Notes: a model not told the origin generated them from the letters alone. 64,000 bases of DNA from Oscarella lobularis (GCF_947507565.1 NC_089180.1:1612001-1676000); one strand, 5' to 3'. Counted from the first letter of the stretch, positions 19,601 to 33,696 are shown. Translations and numbers: made by a program.

Positions 19601-20700
19601 CACGCCTGCCGGAATATATACACCACCTGCCGGCGGAGTACGTACACTGCCTTCCGGAATATATACACCGCTTGCCGGAATATATACACCGCCTGCCGGC
19701 GGAGTACGTACACTGCCTTCCGGAATATATACACCGCTTGCCGGAATATATACACCGCCTGCTGGCAGAGTACGTACACGCCTGCCGGGATATATACACC
19801 GCCTGCCGGCGGAGTACGTACACGCCTGCCGGAATATATACACCACCTGCCGGCGGAGTACGTACACTGCCTTCCGGAATATATACACCGCTTGCCGGAA
19901 TATATACACCGCCTGCCGGCGGAGTACGTACACTGCCTTCCGGAATATATACACCGCTTGCCGGAATATATACACCGCCTGCTGGCAGAGTACGTACACG
20001 CCTGCCGGGATATATACACCGCCCGCCGGCGGAGTACGTACACGCCTGCCGGAATATATACACCACCTGCCGGCGGAGTACGTACACTGCCTTCCGGAAT
20101 ATATACACCGCTTGCCGGAATATATACACCGCCTGCCGGCGGAGTACGTACACTGCCTTCCGGAATATATACACCGCTTGCCGGAATATATACACCGCCT
20201 GCTGGCAGAGTACGTACACGCCTGCCGGGATATATACACCGCCTGCCGGCGGAGTACGTACACGCCTGCCGGAATATATACACCACCTGCCGGCGGAGTA
20301 CGTACACTGCCTTCCGGAATATATACACCGCTTGCCGGAATATATACACCGCCTGCCGGCGGAGTACGTACACTGCATTCCGGAATATATACACCGCTTG
20401 CCGGAATATATACACCGCCTGCTGGCAGAGTACGTACACGCCTGCCGGAATATATACACCGCCTGCCGGCGGAGTACGTACACGCCTGCCGGAATATATA
20501 CACCACCTGCCGGCGGAGTACGTACACTGCCTTCCGGAATATATACACCGCTTGCCGGAATATATACACCGCCTGCCGGCGGAGTACGTACACTGCATTC
20601 CGGAATATATACACCGCTTGCCGGAATATATACACCGCCTGCTGGCAGAGTACGTACACGCCTGCCGGAATATATACACCGCCTGCCGGCGGAGTACGTA
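19601..20700. repeat. Higher-order repeat, 220-bp period, about five copies
   Basis: The marker CACGCCTGCCGGAATATATA followed by CACCACCTGCC recurs at 19601, 19821, 20041, 20261 and 20481, exactly 220 bp apart. Copies are nearly identical, so this end of the array was amplified most recently. Because 220 is not a multiple of three, the frame changes from copy to copy. Confidence 0.93.
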
Positions 20701-23700
20701 CACGCCTGCAGGAATATATACACCGCCTGCCGGCGGAGTACGAACACGCCTGCCGATACATATACACCACCTGCCGGCGGAGTACGTACGCCACTTGCCG
20801 TAATATATACACCGCCTGCAGGCGGAATACGTACACCGCTTGCCGTAATATATACACCGCTTGCCGGCGGAGTACGTACACTGCCTTCCGGAATATATAC
20901 ACTGCTTGCCGGAATATATACACCTCTTGCCGAAATATATACACCGCTTGCCGGCGGAGTACGTACACCGCTTGCCGGAATATATTCACCGCCTTCCGGC
21001 GGAGAACGTACACCTCTTGCCGGAATATATACACCGCCTGCCGGCGGAGTACGTACACCACTTGCCGGAATATATTTAACGCCTGCCGGCGGAGTATACG
21101 TGCACCACTTGCCGGAATATATACATCGCCTGCCGGCTGAGTATACGTACACCACTTGCCGGAATATATACATCGCCTGCCGGCGGAGTACGTACACCGC
21201 TTCCCGGAATATATACACCGCCTGTAAGGCGGAGTACGTACACCACTTGCCGGAATATATACACCTCTTTCCAGAATATATACACCGCCAGCCGGCGGAG
21301 TACGTACACCCCTTGCCTGAATATATACACCTCTTGCCGGAATATATACACCGCCTGCAGGCGGAGTACGTACACCTCTTGCCGGAATATATACATCGCC
21401 TGCCTGCGGAGTACGTACACCTCTTGCCGGAATATATTCATCGCCTGCCGGCGGAGTACGTACACCACTCTCCCGAATATATACACCGCCTGCCGGCGGA
21501 GTACGTACACCTCTTGCCTGAATATATACACCACTTGCCGGAATATATACACCGCCTGCAGGCGGAGTACGTACACCGCTTGCCGGAATATACACACCGC
21601 CTCCGGCGGAGTACGTACACCGCTTGACGGAATATATACACCGCCTGCCGGCGGAGTACGTACACCACTTGACGGAATATGTACATCGCCTGCCGGCTGA
21701 GTATACGTACACCACTTGTCGGAATATATACACATCTCCCCGGAATATATACATCGCCTTCCTGCGGAGTACGAGCACCTCTTGCCTGAATATATACATC
21801 GCCTGCCGGAATATATACACCGCCTGCCGGCGGAGTACGTACACCACTTGCCGGAATATATACACCTCTTGCCGGAATATATACATCGCCTGCCTGCGGA
21901 GTTTACGTACACCACTTGCCGGAATATATCGCCGGCCGGCGGAGTATACGTACACCACTTCCCGGAATATATACATAGCCTGCCGGCTGAGTATACGTAC
22001 ACCACTTGCCGGAATATATACATAGCCTGCCGGCGGAGTATACGTAGACGTCTTGCCGGAATATATACATCGCTTTCCGGCGGAGTACGTACACCTCTTG
22101 CCGGAATATATACACCGCCTGCCTGCTGAGTATACGTACACCACTTGCCGGAATATATACACCGCCTGTCGGCGGAGCACGTACACCACCTGCCGGAATA
22201 TATACACCGCCTGCCGGCGGAGTACGTACACCCCTTGCCGAAATATATACACCTCTTGCCGGAATATATACACCGCCAGCCGGCGGAGTACGTACACCAC
22301 TCTCCGGAATATATACACCGCCTTCTGGCGGAGTACGTACACCACTTGTCGGAATATATACATCGCCTGCCGGCGAAGTACTTACACCTCTTGCCGGAAT
22401 ATATACACCACTTGCCGGAATATATACATCGCCTGCCGGCGGGGTACGTACACCTCTTGCCGGAATATACACACCGCCTGCCGGCGGAGTACGTACACCA
22501 CTTGCCGAAATATATAGATCGCCTGCCGGAATATATACACCGCCTGCCAGCGGAGTACGTACACACCTTGCCGGAATATATACACCTCTTGCCGGAATAT
22601 ATACACCGCCAGCCGGCGGAGTACGTACACAACTCTCCGGAATATATACACCGCCTTCCGGCGGAGTACACGACTTGTCGGAATATATACATCGCCTGCC
22701 GGCGGAGTACGTACACCTCTTGCCGAAATATATACACCTCTTGCCGGAATATATACACCGCCTGCCGGCGGAGTACGTACACCCCTTGCCGGAATATAGA
22801 CACCTCTTTCCGGAATATATACACCGCCAGCCGGCGGAGTACGTACACCTCTTGCCGTAATATATACACCGCCTGCCGGCGGAGTACGTACACCACTTGC
22901 CGGAATATATACACCTCTTTCCGGAATATATAAACCGCCAGCCGCCGGAGTACGTACACCACTTGCCGGGATATATACATCGCCTGCCGGCGGAGTACGT
23001 ACACCCCTTGCCGGAATATATACACCTCTTGACGGAATATATACACCGCCTGCCGGCGGAGTACGTACACCTCTTGCCGGAATATATACATCGCCTGCCT
23101 GCGGAGTACGTACACCGCTTGCCGGAATATATACACCGCCTGCCGGCGGAGTATACGTACACCACTTGCCGGAATATATACACCACCTGCAGGCGGAGTA
23201 CGTACACCCCTTGCCGGAATATATACCTCTTGCCGGAATATATACACCGCCAGCAGGCGGAGTACGTACACCTCTTGCCTGAATATATACACATCTCCCC
23301 GGAATATATACATCGCCTTCCTGCGGAGTACGTGCACCTCTTGGCTGAATATATACATCGCCTGCCGGAATATATACACCGCCTGCCGGCGGAGTACGTA
23401 CACCACTTGCCGGAGTATATACATCGCCTACCGGCGGAGTACCTACACCACTTGCCGGAATATATACACCTCTTGCCGGAATATATACATCGCCGGCCGG
23501 CTGAGTATACGTACACAACTTGCTGGCATATATACATCGCCTGCCGGCGGAGTACGTACACCACTTGCCGGAATATATACATCGCCTGCCGGAATATATA
23601 CACCGCCTGCCGGCGGAGTACGTACACCAGTATCTGGAATATATGCACCGCCTGCCGGAATATATACACCGCCTGCCGGCGGAGTACGTACACCACTTGT

Positions 23701-26700
23701 TGGAATTTATACATCGCCTGCCGGCGGAGTACGTACACCTCTTGCCGTAATATATACACCGCCTGCCGGCGGAGTACACCACTTGCCGGAATATATACAC
23801 CGCCTGCAGGCGGAGTACGTACACCACTTGACGGAATATATACATCGCCTACCGGCGGAGTACGTACACCTCTTACCGGAATATATACACCGCCTGCCGG
23901 CGGAGTACGTACACCACTTGCCGAATATATACATCGCCTGCCTGCGGAGTACGTACACCACTTGCCGGAATATATACATCGCCTTCCGGCGGAGTACGTA
24001 CACCACTTGCCGGAATATATTTACCGCCTGCCGGCGGAGTATACGTGCACCACTTGCCGGAATATATACATCGCCTGCCGGCTGAGTATACGTACACCGC
24101 TTCCCGGAATATATACACCGCCTGCCGGCGGAGTACGTACACCACTTGCCGGAATATATACATCGCGTGCCGGCGGAGTACATACTCCACTTGCCGGAAT
24201 ATATACATCGCATGTCGGCGGAGTACGTACATCACTTGCCGGAATATATAGATCGCCTGCCGGAATATATACACCGCCTGCCAGCGGAGTACGTACACAC
24301 CTTGCCGGAATATATACACCTCTTGCCGGAATATATACACCGCCAGCCTGCGGAGTACGTACACAACTCTCCGGAATATATATACCGCCTGCCGGCGGAG
24401 TACGTACACCACTTGTCGGAATTTATACACAGCCTACCGGCGTAGTGCGTACACCTCTTTCCGGAATATATACACCTGTTGCCGGAATATTTACACCGCC
24501 AGCCGGCGGAGTACGTACAGCTCTTGCCGTAATATATACACCGCCTGCCGGCGGAGTACGTACACCACTTGTCGGAATTTATACATCGCCTGCCGGCGGA
24601 GTACGTACACCCCTTGCCGGATTATATCCACCTCTTTCCGGAATATATACACCCCCAGCCGCCGGAGTACGTACACCACTTGCCGGGATATATACATCGC
24701 CTGCCGGCGGAGTACGTACACCGCTTGCCAGAATATATACACCTCTTGCCGGAATATATACACCGCCTGCCAGCGGAGTTCGTACACCACTTGCCGGAAT
24801 TTTTACATCGCCTGCGGGCGGAGTACATACACCACCTGCTGGAATATATGCACCGCCTGCCGGCGTTGTACGTACACCGCTTGCCGGAATATATGCACCG
24901 CCTGCCGGCGGAGTACGTACACCTCTTGCCGGAATGTATTCATCGCCTGCCGGCGGAGTACGTACACCACTTGCCGGAATATATACATCGCCCTCCGGCG
25001 GAGTACGTACACCACTCTCCGTAATATATACACCGCCTGCCGGCGGAGTACGTACACCACTTGCCGGAATATATACACCGCCTACCGGCGTAGTGCGTAC
25101 ACCTCTTGCCGGAATATATACACCTCTTGCCGGAATATATACACCGCCTGCCGGCGGAGTACGTACACCACTTGCCGTATTATATACACCGCCTGCCGGC
25201 GGAGTTCGTACACCACTTGCCGGGATATATACATCGCCTCCCGGCGGAGTACGTACACCCCTTGCCGGAATATATACACCTTATGCCGGAATATATACAC
25301 CGCCTGCCGGCGGAGTACGTACACCTCTTGCCGGAATATATACATCGCCTGCCTGCGGAGTACGTACACCTCTTGCCGGAATATATACATCGCCTGACTG
25401 CGGAGTACGTACACCGCTTGCCGGAATATATACACCGCCTGCCAGCGGAGTACGTACTCCACTTGCCCGAGTATATACATCGCCTGCCGGCGGAGTACAT
25501 ACACCACTTGCCGGAATATATACACCTCTTGCCGGAATATATACATCGCCTGCCCTCGGAGTACGTACACCACTTGCCGGAATATATACATCGCCGGCCG
25601 GCGGAGTATACGTACACCACTTGCCGGAATATATACATAGCCTGCCGGCTGAGTATACGTACACAACTTGCCGGAATATTTACACCGCCTGCCGGCGGAG
25701 TATACGTAGACGACTTGCTGGATTATATACATCGCCTGCCGGCGGTTTACGTACACCACTTGCCGGAATATATGCACCGCCTGCCGGAATGTATACACCG
25801 CCTGCCAGCGGAGTACGTACACCTCTTGCCGGAATATATTCATCGCCTGCCGGCGGAGTACGTACACCACTTGCCGGAATATATACATCGCCCTCCGGCG
25901 TAGTACGTACACCGCTTGCCGGAATATATACACCGCCTGCCGGCGGAGTACGTACACCACTTGACGGAATATGTACATCGCCTGCCGGCTGAGTATACGT
26001 ACACCTCTTGCAGGAATAGATACACCGCCTGCTGGCGGAGTACGTACAGCATTTGCCGGAATATATACACCGCCTGCCGGCGGAGTACGTACACCACTTG
26101 CCGGAATATATACATAGCCTGCCGGCTGAGTATACGTACACAACTTGCCGGAATATTTACACCGCCTGCCGGCGGAGTATTCGTAGACGACTTGCTGGAA
26201 TATATACATCGCCTGCCGGCGGAGTACGCACAACATCTGGCCGGAATATATGCACCGCCTTCCGGAATGTATACACCTCCTGCCAGCGGAGTACGTACAC
26301 CACTTGCCGGAATATATACATCGCCTGCGGGCGGAGTACCTACACCACTTGCTAGAATATATGCACCGTCTGCCGGAATATATACATAGCCTGCCGGCGG
26401 AGTATACGTACACAACTTGCCGGAATATTTACACCGCCTGTCGGCGGAGTATACGTAGACGACGTGCTGGAATATATACATCGCCTGCCGGCGGAGTACG
26501 TACACCACTTGCCGGATTATATGCACCGCCTGCCGGAATGTATACACCGCCTGCCAGCGGAGTACGTACACCACTTGCCGGAATATATACATCGCCTGCG
26601 GGCGGAGTACGTACACCACTTGCTGGAATATATGCACCGCCTGCCGGAATATATACACCGCCTGCCGGCGGAGTACGTACACCTCTTGCCGGAATATATT

Positions 26701-27242
26701 CATCGCCTGCCGGCGGAGTACTTACACCACTTGCCGGAATATATACATCGCTTTCCGGCGGAGTACGTACACCTCTTGCCGGAATATATACACCGCCTGC
26801 CGGCGGAGTATACCTAGACGACTTGCCGGAATATATACATCGCCTGCCTGCGGAGTACGTACACCACTTGCCGGAATATATGCACCGCCTGCCTGAATGT
26901 ATACACCGCCTGCCGGCGGAGTACGTACACCTCTTGCCGGAATATATTCATCGCCTGCCGGCGGAGTACGTACACCACTTGCCGGAATATATACATCGCC
27001 CTCCGGCGGAGTACGTACACCACTTGCCGGAATATATACACCGCCTGCCGGCGGAGTATACGTAGACGAATTGCCGGAATATATACATCGCCTGCCGGCG
27101 GAGTACGTACACCACTTGCCGGAATATATGCATCGCCTACCGGAATGTATACACTCCCTTCCGGCGGAGTACGTACACCTCTTGCCGGAATATACACCGC
27201 CAGCCGGCGGAGTACGTACACTGCCTTCCGGAATATATACAC

Positions 27243-27290
27243 CGTTGTAGCCGTTGTAGTCGTTGTAGCCGTTGTAGCCGTTGTAGCCGT
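27243..27290. repeat. 9-bp array (GTTGTAGCC/GTTGTAGTC), short
   Basis: About five units within the 45-bp array. It begins right after CCGGAATATATACACC and ends at GTAGCCGTGCCGGCGG, where the 45-bp sequence resumes. Confidence 0.95.
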
Positions 27291-28411
27291 GCCGGCGGAG
27301 TACGTACACGCCTGCCGGTATCGATACACCGCCTGCCGGCGGATTACGTACACGCCTGCAGGAATATATACACCTCTTGCCGGAATATATACATCGCCTG
27401 CTGGCAGAGTACGTACACGCCTGCCGATATATATACACCGCCTGCCGGCGGAGTACGTACACTGCCTTCCGGAATATATACACTGCCTGCCGTAATATAT
27501 ACACCGTCTGCCTCCGGAGTATGTACTCCGCTTGCCGTAATATATCCACCGCCTGCCAGCGGAGTACGTACACGGCCTTCCGGAATATATTCACCGCTCT
27601 CCGGAGTATATAAACCGCCTGCCGGCGGAGTACTGCCGGTATATATACACCGCCTTCCGGCGGAGTACGTACACTGCCTTCCGGAATATATACACCGCTA
27701 TATATACACCGCCTTCCAGCGGAGTACGTATACGCCTGCCGGAATATAAACACCGCCTGCCCGCGGACTATGTACACCGCTTTCGTAATATATACACTGC
27801 CTGCCGGCGGGGTACGTACACCGCTTGCCGTAATATATACAGCGCCTGCCTCCGGAGTACGTACACGGCTTGCCGTATTATATACACCGCCTGCCGGCGG
27901 AGTACGTACACGCCTTAGGGAATATATACACCGCCTGCCCGCGCAGTACGTACACCGCTTGCCGTAATACATACACCGCCTGCCTCCGGAGTATGTACAC
28001 CGCTTGCTGTAATATATCCACCGCCTGCCGGCGGAGTACTTACACCGCTTGCCGTAATATATACACCGCCTACCGGCGGAGTTCGTACACTGCCTTCCGG
28101 AATATATACACCGCTCTCCGGAGTATATACACCGCCTGCCGGCGGAGTACGTACACGCCTGCCTGTATATATACACCGCCTTCCGGCGGAGTACGTACAC
28201 TGCCTTCCGGAATATATACACCGCTTTCCGGAATATATACACCGTCTGCCGGTGGAGTACGTAAACGCCTGCCGGAATATAAACACAGGCTGCCGTCGGA
28301 GCACGTACACGCCCTCCGGAATATATACACCGCCTGCCGGCGGAGTACGTACACCGCTTGCTGGAATGTATACACCGCCTGCCGTCGGAGTACGTACACT
28401 GCCTTCCGGAA

Positions 28412-29944
28412 TATATACACCGTTGTAGCCGTTGTAGCCGTTGTAGCCGTTGTAGTCGTTGTAGTCTTTGTAGTAGTTGTAGCCGTTGTAGCCGTTGTAG
28501 TCGTTGTAGTCGTTGTAGCCGTTGTAGTAGTTGTAGTCATTGTAGTCGTTGTAGCCGTTATAGCCTTTGTAGTTGTTGTAGTCATTGTAGCCGTTGCAGT
28601 TGTTGTAGCCGTTGTAGCCGTTGTAGCCGTTGTAGCCGTTGTAGTCGTTGTAGTCGTTGTAGTCATTGTAGCCGTTGCAGTCATTGTAGTCATTGTAGTC
28701 ATTGTAGTCGTTGTAGCCGTTGTAGTCTTTGTAGTCGTTGTAGTCGTTGTAGCCGTTGTAGTAGTTGTAGTCATTGTAGTCGTTGTAGCCGTTGTAGCCT
28801 TTGTAGTTGTTGTAGTCATTGTAGCCGTTGCAGTTGTTGTAGCCGTTGTAGCCGTTGTAGTCATTGTAGTCATTGTAGCCGTTGTAGCCGTTGTAGTCGT
28901 TGTAGTCGTTGTAGTTGTTGTAGTCATTGTAGTCGTTGTAGCCGTTGTAGCCGTTGTAGTAGTTGTAGTCATTGTAGCCTTTATAGTCGTTGTAGCCGTT
29001 GTAGTTTTTGTAGTCATTGTAGCCGTTATAGCCGTTGTAGTCGTTGTAGTCGTTGTAGTCGTGTTAGGCGTTGTAGCCGTTGTAGTCGTTGTAGTAGTTG
29101 TAGTCTTTGTAGCCTTTGTAGTCATTGTAGCCGTTGTAGCCGTTGTAGTCGTTGTAGTAGTTGTAGTCTTTGTAGCCTTTGTAGTCATTGTAGCCGTCGT
29201 AGCCGTTGTAGTAGTTGTAGCCATTGTAGTCGTTGTAGCCGTTGTAGTCGTTGTAGTCGTTGTAGTCATTGTAGCCGTTGCAGTCATTGTAGTCATTGTA
29301 GTCGTTTTAGTCGTTGTAGTTTGTTGTAGTCATTGTAGCCGTTGCAGTCATTGTAGTCATTGTAGTTGTTGTAGTCATTGTAGCCGTTGTAGTTGTTGTA
29401 GTCGTTGTAGCCGTTGTAGCCGTTGTAGTAGTTGTAGCCGTTGTAGCGGTTGTAGTTGTGTTAGCCTTTCTAGCCTTTGTAGTCATTGTAGCCGTTGTAG
29501 CCGTTGTAGTAGTTGTAGCCATTGTAGTCGTTGCAGCCGTTGTAGTCATTGTAGCCGTTGTAGCCGTTGTAGTAGTTGTAGCCATTGTAGTCGTTGTAGC
29601 CGTTGTAGCCGTTGTAGTCGTTGTAGTAGTTGTAGTCTTTGTAGCCTTTGTAGTCATTGTAGCCGTTGTAGCCGTTGTAGTAGTTGTAGCCATTGTAGTC
29701 GTTGTAGCCCTTGTAGCCGTTGTAGTTGTTGTAGTCATTGTAACCGTTGTAGTTGTTGTAGTCGTTGTAGCCGTTGTAGCCGTTGTAGTAGTTGTAGCCG
29801 TTGTAGCCGTTGTAGTTGTGTTAGCCTTTCTAGCCGTTGTAGTAGTTGTAGCCGTTGTAGTGGTTGTAGCCTTTGTAGCCGTTGTAGCAGTTGTAGCCGT
29901 TGTAGTCGTTGTAGCCGTTGTAGCCGTTGTAGCCGTTGTAGTTT
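28412..29944. repeat. 9-bp array, long (about 1.5 kb)
   Basis: Units GTTGTAGCC, GTTGTAGTC, ATTGTAGTC, ATTGTAGCC and GTTGTAGTA, roughly 170 of them, with occasional one- or two-base slips (for example GTGTTAGCC at about 29062, 29457 and 29817). It begins after CCGGAATATATACACC and returns to 45-bp units at TTTCTTGCCGGTATATATAC. Confidence 0.95.
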
Positions 29945-30753
29945 CTTGCCGGTATATATACACCGCCTGCCGGCGGAGTACGTACACAGCTTCCGTAATA
30001 TATACACCGCCTGCCTGCAGGGTACGTACACGCGTGCCGGTATCTATACACCGCATGCAGGCCGGAGTACGTACACGCCTGCCGGAATGTATACACCGCC
30101 TGCCCGCGGAGTACGTACACCGCTTCCGTAATATATACACCGCCTGCCGGCGGAGTACGTACAGCGCTTGCCGTAATATATACACCGTCTGCCTCCTTAG
30201 TACGTACACCGCTTGCCGGAATATATACACCGCTCTCCGACGGAGTACGTACACCGCTTGCCGGAATGTATACAGCGCTTGCCGGAATATATACACCGCT
30301 TGCCGGCGGAGTACGTACACTGCCTTCTTGAATATATACACCGCTTGGCGTAATATATACACCGCCTGCCGGCGGAGTACGTACACGCCTGCCAGAATAT
30401 ATATACACCGCCTGCCGGCGGAGTACGTACACGCCTGCCGCAATATGTACATCGCCTGCCTGCGGAGTACGTACACGCCTGCAGGAATATATACACCGCC
30501 TGCCGGCGGAGTACGTACACTGCCTTCCGGAATATATACACCACCTGCGGGCGGAGTACGTACACTGCCTTCCGGAATATATACACCGCTTACCGTAATA
30601 TATACACAACTTGCCGTAATATATACACCGCCTGCAGGCGGAGTACGTACACTGCCTTCCGGAATATATACACTGCTTGCCGGAATATATACACCTCTTG
30701 CCGAAATGTATACACCGCCTGCCGGCGTAGTACGTACACTGCCTTCCGGAATA

Positions 30754-30907
30754 TATACACCGTTGTAGCCGTTGTAGTCGTTGTAGCCGTTGTAGCCGTT
30801 GTAGCCGTTGTAGTCGTTGTAGCCGTTGTAGCCGTTGTTGTCGTTGTAGCCGTTGTAGCCGTTGTAGTCGTTGTAGTCATTGTAGTCGTTGTAGTGGTTG
30901 TAGCCGT
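30754..30907. repeat. 9-bp array, medium
   Basis: About 17 units of the same 9-mer, again entered directly from CCGGAATATATACACC and left at GTAGCCGTATATACACCG. Confidence 0.95.
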
Positions 30908-32616
30908 ATATACACCGCTTGCAGGAATATATACACCGCCTGCCGGCTGAGTACGTACACCGCTTGCCGAAATATATCCAGCGCCTGCCGGCGGAGTACG
31001 TAGACCACTTGCCCGAATATATACATCGCCTGCCGGCGGAGTACGTACACCGCTTGCCGGAATATATACACCGCCTGCCGGAATATATACACCGCCTGCC
31101 GGCGGAGTACGTACACCTCTTGCCGGATTCTATTCATCGCCTGCCGGCGGAGTACGTACACCGCTCTCCGGAATATATACACCGCCTGCCGGAATATATA
31201 CACCGCCTGCCGGCGGAGTACGTACACTACTTTCCGGAATATATACATCGCTTGCCGGCGGAGTACGTACACCGCTTCCTGGAATATATACACCGCCTGC
31301 CTGCGGAGTACGTACACCACTTGCCGGAATATATACATCGCCTACCTGTGGAGTACGTACACCTCTTGCCGGAATATATACACCGCCTGTCGGCGGAGCA
31401 CGTACACCACCTGCCGGAATATATACACCGCCTGCCGGCGGAGTACGTACACCCCTTGCCGGAATATATACACCTCTTGCCGGAATATATACACCGCCAG
31501 CCGGCGGAGTACGTACACCACTCTCCGGAAGATATACACCGCCTTCCGGCGGAGTACGTACGCCACTTGTCGGAATATATACATCGCCTGCCGGCGAAGT
31601 ACTTACACCTCTTGCCGGAATATATACACCACTTGCCGGAATATATACATCGCCTGCCTGCGGAGTACGTACACCACTTGCCGGAATATGTACATCGCCT
31701 GCCGGCTGAGTATATGTACACCACTTTGCAGGAATATATACATCGCCTGCCGGCTGAGTATACGTGCACCACTTGCCGGAATATATACATCGCCTGCCGG
31801 CGGAGTACGTACACCACTTGCCGGAATATATACACCGCCTGCCGGCGGAGTATACGTACACCACTTGCCGGAATGTATACACCGCCTGCCGGCGGAGTAT
31901 ACGTACACCACTTGCCGGAATATATACATCGCCTGCCGGCTGAGTATACGTACACCACTTGTCGGAATATATACACCGCCCTCTCGCGGAGTACGTACAC
32001 CGCTTGCCGTAATATATACGCCGCCTGCCGGCGGAGTACGTACACCGCTTGCCGTAATATATACACTGCTTGCCGGAATATATACACCGCCTGCCGGCGG
32101 AGTACGTACACGTCTGCCGGAATATATACACGCTTGGCGGAATATATACACCGCCTGCTGGCGGAGTACGTACACGTCTGTCGGAATATATACAACGCCT
32201 GCCGGCGGAGTACGTGCACTGCCTTCTGGAATATATACACGCTTGGCGGAATATATACACCGCCTGCCGGCGGAGTACGTACACGTCTGCCGGAATATAT
32301 ACAACGCCTCCGGCGGAGTACGTACGCTGCCTTCCGGTATATATACACCGTTTGCCGGAATATATACACCGCCTGCCGGCGGAGTACGTACACCGCTTGC
32401 CGGAATATATACACCGCCTGGCGGCGGAGTACGTACACCGCTTGCCGTAATATATACACCGCTTGATGGATTATATACACCGCCTGCCGGCGGAGTACGT
32501 ACACTGCCTTCCGGAATATATACACCGCTTGCCGGAATATATACACCGCGTGCCGGCGGAGTACGTACACCTCAAGAGTATTTACATGTATATTCACATA
32601 CATTTAATTATTAAAG

Positions 32617-33696
32617 ATGGGTACAATTGAAAGCGAAGAGAAGCAAGCAGAAGACGAGAAAACGAATCAGGACGACGAAGCCGTTCCGGAATGGTTTCGA
32701 CGAATACCGACCGTACTCGAAGACGAGGTAATTATCAGATAACGATAATTTAAAACCGCCTCGGAGCGTTTCGTTTCATAGTGTTTGAACGAGCCAGTGA
32801 AAAAGGTAGCAAAGAGTCTTCTTCTTTTCTTTATCTAATGCGTAACGTAGGATCACTGTCTTCTCAAATAATCGCGCTACATCCTTCTGAATAATAAAAC
32901 AAAGGGGATAATTAATTACTTACTTAATTAATTGTAATTTTTTGTACTTTGGTATTTGAATCGTCACGCCCTTTCGTCATAGCGCGCTACAAGCCGCAAA
33001 TATTCCTTCTTCTCTTTCTTCTTCTATCGTTTGTGCGACTCCCTCTCGACTTATGGTAGACAACAAACTGCTCGACTGCATGACGCTATCCTCTAGGCTA
33101 GCGCTCGTGGCGACGACAGTCAGTCTTACGCATACGTGAAGAACCTGAACGTCGACAGCTTGTGCTGCACGATCTGCTTGGCCGTGCGGTCATTCGTTCT
33201 GCAAGAGCTGCGTCAAATCGTGGCTGAAGCGAACTCCCACTTGTCCCGAAGGCCTCTATCGAATGCAAAAAATCAGCTGCAGCGAGTCGTCGCTTTGAAA
33301 AAGATGATCAACGCGCTCGAGATCTACTGTCCCAAGCGACACGACGGCTGCAAGGCAATAGTCAAGCGAGACGCTCTCGGTAAAAAATAATTAATTAATT
33401 AAGTCTCTTTAAATTCCTTTTTTGACGTTGCATAGTTTTAGAAAAAGGGGGTTCCAAATGACGCTAATTTCTTGTTTATTGCTGTAGAGAGTCATTTGCT
33501 GCAGTGTGACTATTCTAAGGTTCCCTGTCCTACATGCGGCCAGTCGACGAAACGAGAAGTGATTGAAGGCCACTTGCACAAGCAAGCTAAGGAGATCTCC
33601 CAAAGGGAGGCAGAACGCGAGGAGGCTAAAGAAAAGATTATAGAACTGGAAGACAGCTTGGCCTCCATGAAGAGCGAACTCGACGACGCCATTGAG
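32617..33696 (+). CDS. RING plus TRAF-type zinc-finger protein, RING out of frame
   Basis: ATG at 32617 (MGTIESEEKQAEDEKTNQDD) opens a 37-codon acidic exon with donor at 32728. It joins in phase 0 to 33097-33379, which has LNVDSLCCTICLAV (first RING cysteines) and later LEIYCPKRHDGCKAIVKRDA. The next exon, 33488-33696, gives ESHLLQCDYSKVPCPTCGQS and a coiled coil (ISQREAEREEAKEKIIELED). The layout (RING, TRAF-type zinc fingers, coiled coil) is that of TRAF/NRDP1-like ubiquitin ligases. Between the RING start and KKMINALEIYCP the conserved CGHSFCKSCVKSWLKRTPTC is encoded, but in another frame, so the protein as read lacks a working RING. No TRAF/MATH domain follows. The first exon may belong to another gene. 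Confidence 0.65.

Larger units (their letters stand above)
19558..32575. repeat. 13-kb tandem array of a 45-bp unit
   Basis: The consensus unit can be read as CACTTGCCGGAATATATACA, then CCGCCTGCCGGCGGAGTACG, then TACAC (45 bp). Shorter forms lacking the CCGCC...GGCGG block alternate with it. Each full unit holds CCGCC-TGCC-GGCGG (a five-base-pair hairpin), GTACGTAC and TATATA, all self-complementary. Units differ mostly by point changes and by TATACGTAC for TACGTAC. Because the common unit lengths are multiples of three and no frame has a stop codon, very long open frames appear on both strands; these are not genes. The 9-bp arrays below interrupt it. Confidence 0.97.

Noticed and set aside
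27870-30131. Poly-Val/Ala and Cys-Ser-rich frames over the 9-bp array
   Set aside because: Read-through of a 9-mer that lacks stops in some frames. No start context or domain, and it exists in alternate frames.
19558-32575. CRISPR array
   Set aside because: There are no unique spacers between repeats; units are contiguous, variable satellite units in a eukaryotic context.
19371-32614. Very long open frames (up to about 1030 codons) on both strands of the 45-bp array
   Set aside because: The same DNA is open in several frames on both strands, the frame rotates with the 220-bp repeat, and there are no splice signals or domains. Open frames follow from unit length and lack of stop trinucleotides.
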